A stretch of DNA of 7,079 nucleotides, taken from NCBI GenBank assembly GCA_028284565.1, contig JANQRM010000609.1, forward strand, positions 1 through 7,079. Reading direction: 5' to 3'. This DNA is from Anaerolineae bacterium (lineage in GTDB: Bacteria; Chloroflexota; Anaerolineae; Aggregatilineales; Phototrophicaceae). Below, piece after piece: positions 5,061-7,079 of this stretch. Position 1 is the first letter of the stretch. Every line of letters starts with the position of its first letter. Made by a program: the position numbers and the translations under genes. The notes beneath the pieces are model-generated. The model saw only the letters and a program-made list of their open reading frames with translations. It did not search any database and was not told where the DNA came from.

Positions 5061-6194
5061 ATGCGGGTTGTCCATCTTATTAAGGTGACGGGAATCTCTG
5101 GTGCCGAACGTCACCTGTTGATGCTCTTGTCTGGCTTACGCGAGACAGGAATCGACACACAATTGATTCTGTTGGTCGAGCCGAAGAATCCGGTGGATGA
5201 GATGGTAGAAGAAGCCGAAGAGCGCAACATTCCTGTGCAACGAGTCGTCATCTATCATCATCTGGATGTGACGCTTTACTGGCGATTGTGGCGACTCCTG
5301 CGACAACTCCAGCCCGATATTTTGCATACGCATTTGTGGCACGCGGATTTCTTCGGGATTCCAGCTGGACGTGTTGCCCGAAAAGCTACCCTACTCACCG
5401 GACGGCATAATGATGATGCCTTTCGCTATCGTCGTCCAGTACGCTGGATTAATCGTATCCTGTGGAAGTTAGTTAAAGGTGGGACGGCGATTTCCTCTGC
5501 GATACGGGATTTTTCGATTGCGATTGAAGGGGTGTCCCCCAATAAAGTGTCGACGGTGCGCTATGGGACGGAGCATGAATCCGTGTCGGCGGAGACGATC
5601 GAGTCGGCACGCTTGGCGATACGACGGGAATTAGGCGTGGGAGATGATGCGATTGTCGTCGGGATGGTCGGGCGATTTGTGGAGCAAAAGGGTTTTCTGT
5701 ATGGGATACAGGGGATGGCTCCACTGATTGATAGGATAGAACATCTGCATTTGTTAATAGCTGGGGATGGCGACTTGCGGGATGAACTTGAAGCCGAAGC
5801 CAGACAATTGGGGATTCAAGACCGTGTGCATTTTCTGGGCTGGCGGACGGATATTCCAAGGGTGATGGCATCGCTGGATATATTCCTGATGCCAAGTTTA
5901 TGGGAAGGCTTTGGGATGGTGTTATTGGAAGCAATGTCGAAGCGTGTGCCAGTGGTAGCGAGTGATGTAAGTGCGATTCCAGAGATTGTGGTTGATGGTG
6001 AGACCGGTCTCTTAGTTCCGCCCCGTGACCCGATTGCGATTACGCAAGCCCTCTATCCCCTGATACACGATGCACATCTCCGCAAGCATATGGGTTTTCT
6101 GGGGGAGTGTCGGCTGGAAAAAGATTTTAATGTGGAGCGGATGGTGAAGGAAACGATAGCGGTCTATGAGGAATGGGAGCAACCAGATGACTGA
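5061..6194 (+). CDS. GT4-family glycosyltransferase (GT-B fold)
   Basis: A 377-residue retaining glycosyltransferase of the Glycos_transf_1 (GT4) family, cytoplasmic or membrane-associated, transferring a sugar from a nucleotide donor to a lipid-linked or other acceptor. The N-terminal domain opens MRVVHLIKVTGISGAERHLL with the glycine-rich acceptor-side loop and includes LHTHLWHADFFG (88-99). The C-terminal domain shows GMVGRFVEQKG (201-211), LLIAGDGDLRDEL (231-243), VHFLGW (256-261) and PSLWEGFGMVLLEAM (278-292), whose E282 and E290 form the EX7E motif. ATG 5061 is preferred over an in-frame start at 5010, because it gives the canonical N-terminus and avoids a 50-base overlap with the epimerase. 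The epimerase stop and this ATG form TAAGATG, so stop-restart coupling is likely; no strong ribosome binding site is present. Donor and acceptor are unknown. Confidence 0.9.
   Translation: MRVVHLIKVTGISGAERHLLMLLSGLRETGIDTQLILLVEPKNPVDEMVEEAEERNIPVQRVVIYHHLDVTLYWRLWRLLRQLQPDILHTHLWHADFFGIPAGRVARKATLLTGRHNDDAFRYRRPVRWINRILWKLVKGGTAISSAIRDFSIAIEGVSPNKVSTVRYGTEHESVSAETIESARLAIRRELGVGDDAIVVGMVGRFVEQKGFLYGIQGMAPLIDRIEHLHLLIAGDGDLRDELEAEARQLGIQDRVHFLGWRTDIPRVMASLDIFLMPSLWEGFGMVLLEAMSKRVPVVASDVSAIPEIVVDGETGLLVPPRDPIAITQALYPLIHDAHLRKHMGFLGECRLEKDFNVERMVKETIAVYEEWEQPDD
6175..6179 (+). promoter_or_regulatory. Ribosome binding site for the membrane protein
   Basis: GGGAG lies seven bases before ATG 6187 and within the end of the glycosyltransferase gene. 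It favours 6187 over the in-frame ATG at 6166. Confidence 0.5.
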
Positions 6195-6642
6195 TTCGCG
6201 TCAATTGGCACAAGCCACACTCGACGAATGGCAACCCCAAGTGAAAGCGGGTATTCCACCTTTGGGGATTGCGATGTTCAAAACCTACTCGGTTCCCTTG
6301 TTTGGGATACTCGCGGTAAGCATTGTTGCTTTTATTGCTAGTCAAGTACTGCCGGGGTTGTTGCTGGGTTCGACGAGTGGGAATCTGGCGACGATGGCGT
6401 TGAATCTGTTGGCAATGTATCTCGGTTGGCGTTGGGGTGAATCCCGTTGGCATGGGACAGGTTTGTTTGTGCTGTATTCTCGCAATTCCAAAGAACGTCG
6501 CGTACTCGAAGGGATGCTGAGTCAAGCGGATGATGTAGCTGGCGAGGAATTGGATGCTCAACGACTCGCCTATGTTCAATCGGCAGAACACTTTTTGACC
6601 TCGCTTGATGATGCGAACGCTTTATCAACGGAGCAAGCGTAG
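6187..6642 (+). CDS. Small membrane protein of unknown function, two predicted helices
   Basis: A 151-residue protein I do not recognise. An N-terminal soluble stretch (1-33, with WQPQVKAGIPPLG) precedes two hydrophobic segments, about 34-60 (SVPLFGILAVSIVAFIASQV) and 66-84 (LATMALNLLAMYLGW). A charged C-terminal tail of about 65 residues follows (NSKERRVLEGML, EELDAQRLAYVQSAEHFL) and is probably helical. Start ATG 6187 overlaps the glycosyltransferase stop by 8 bases (ATGACTGA), the same arrangement as between the transferase and copy A, and has GGGAG upstream. The tight coupling places it in the glycan operon, perhaps as a membrane partner of the glycosyltransferase, though that is inference from position only. 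Its TAG stop shares one base with the next GTG start. Confidence 0.7.
   Translation: MTDSRQLAQATLDEWQPQVKAGIPPLGIAMFKTYSVPLFGILAVSIVAFIASQVLPGLLLGSTSGNLATMALNLLAMYLGWRWGESRWHGTGLFVLYSRNSKERRVLEGMLSQADDVAGEELDAQRLAYVQSAEHFLTSLDDANALSTEQA
6630..6633 (+). promoter_or_regulatory. Ribosome binding site supporting the GTG start of the YdeI-family gene
   Basis: GGAG sits eight bases before GTG 6642. It supports that start over the in-frame ATG at 6678, which would cut the N-terminus to MSRAEWRAWL. Confidence 0.4.
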
Positions 6643-7079
6643 TGGTCAAGCCAGAACCTGACAATTCGTTTCATCCGATGAGCCGAGCGGAATGGCGCGC
6701 GTGGTTAGCGGATAACATATGCGCGATGATGGTGTGTGGTTGATTCGCTATAAACAGTCGGCTGGCAAACCGATAGTGGATGTGGATGCCTCAGTTGAAG
6801 AAGCCTTATGTTTCGGTTGGATCGATAGCTTGCTCCATAAACTTGAAGATGAACGCACGATGCTCTACTTTGCACCCCGTAAGTCCAAGAGCAATTGGGC
6901 AGCCTTGAATAAGCAATGGGTCGTGAAGATGATTGACAGGGGTTAATGACGGATGCTGGGCTGGAAAAGATTAACATCGCCAAAGCTGATGGCTCATGGG
7001 ATGCCCTCAAAGAAGTCGAAGCGTTGATTATCCCCGATGATTTGAGCGAGGCATTTGAGCAATATCCTAATTCACGCGA
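6642..7079 (+). pseudogene. YdeI/OmpD-associated family gene, two frameshifts, cut by the window end
   Basis: Three frames in succession encode consecutive parts of a YdeI/OmpD-associated protein. Frame one from GTG 6642 gives FHPMSRAEWRAWLADN. After a -1 shift at C6716 comes HMRDDGVWLIRYKQSAGKP, then the family hallmark EEALCFGWIDS, YFAPRKSKSNWAALNKQ and KMIDRG. After a second -1 shift at the GGGG run 6939-6942 comes LMTDAGLEKINIAKADGSWD, then ALKEVEALIIPDDLSEAFEQ and YPNSR to the window edge. Adding one C (giving WLADNHM) and one G (giving DRGLM) restores a continuous protein that fits the family pattern at both joins, which makes the reconstruction convincing. The family is of poorly defined function, sometimes linked to envelope stress or antimicrobial-peptide resistance. 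It is either a pseudogene or intact with two sequencing deletions. A last segment of the protein should lie beyond the window. Confidence 0.82.

Noticed and set aside
5473..6591. Minus-strand frames of about 150 codons opposite the glycosyltransferase and membrane protein genes
   Set aside because: They are shadows of real + strand genes: low-complexity Pro/Ser/His-rich products without motifs or ribosome binding sites.

Overview
This window looks like bacterial chromosome from a free-living organism of roughly 50% G+C. The lineage cannot be fixed from the sequence. The long GC-rich palindromes between genes and the style of the orphan regulator are compatible with Chloroflexota, but that is a low-confidence inference. 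All recognisable genes lie on the + strand.

Layout: (1) Positions 33-752 encode a receiver-like/LuxR-type HTH regulator. (2) Positions 753-1478 hold no convincing gene. They contain palindromic repeats of the dispersed intergenic kind, a 13-base direct repeat and a likely promoter for the next gene. (3) Positions 1494-2192 encode an AT-rich two-module VOC (glyoxalase/bleomycin-resistance fold) protein that differs in base composition from its neighbours. (4) From a promoter at about 2262-2291, a tightly packed and probably co-transcribed run covers the rest of the window: a WecA/TagO/MraY-type polyprenyl-phosphate sugar-phosphate transferase; a small DUF4177-like protein; a small FlbD-like protein broken by one frameshift; a second DUF4177-like protein paralogous to the first; a WbpP/GalE-type UDP-sugar 4-epimerase; a GT4 glycosyltransferase; a two-helix membrane protein; and a YdeI/OmpD-associated family gene broken by two frameshifts and cut by the window end.

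The operon logic is surface-polysaccharide or glycolipid synthesis. The membrane transferase would load the first sugar-1-phosphate onto the lipid carrier, the epimerase would supply a UDP-sugar, and the GT4 enzyme would add a sugar. The small genes between the transferase and the epimerase are the least explained part and the best candidate for something undescribed: two paralogous proteins of about 80 residues flank an unrelated small protein.

Three single-base reading-frame breaks (about 3712-3715, 6716 and 6939-6942) can each be repaired by adding one base to a run of the same base. They may be assembly errors or real decay, and this must be settled before calling the affected genes dead.
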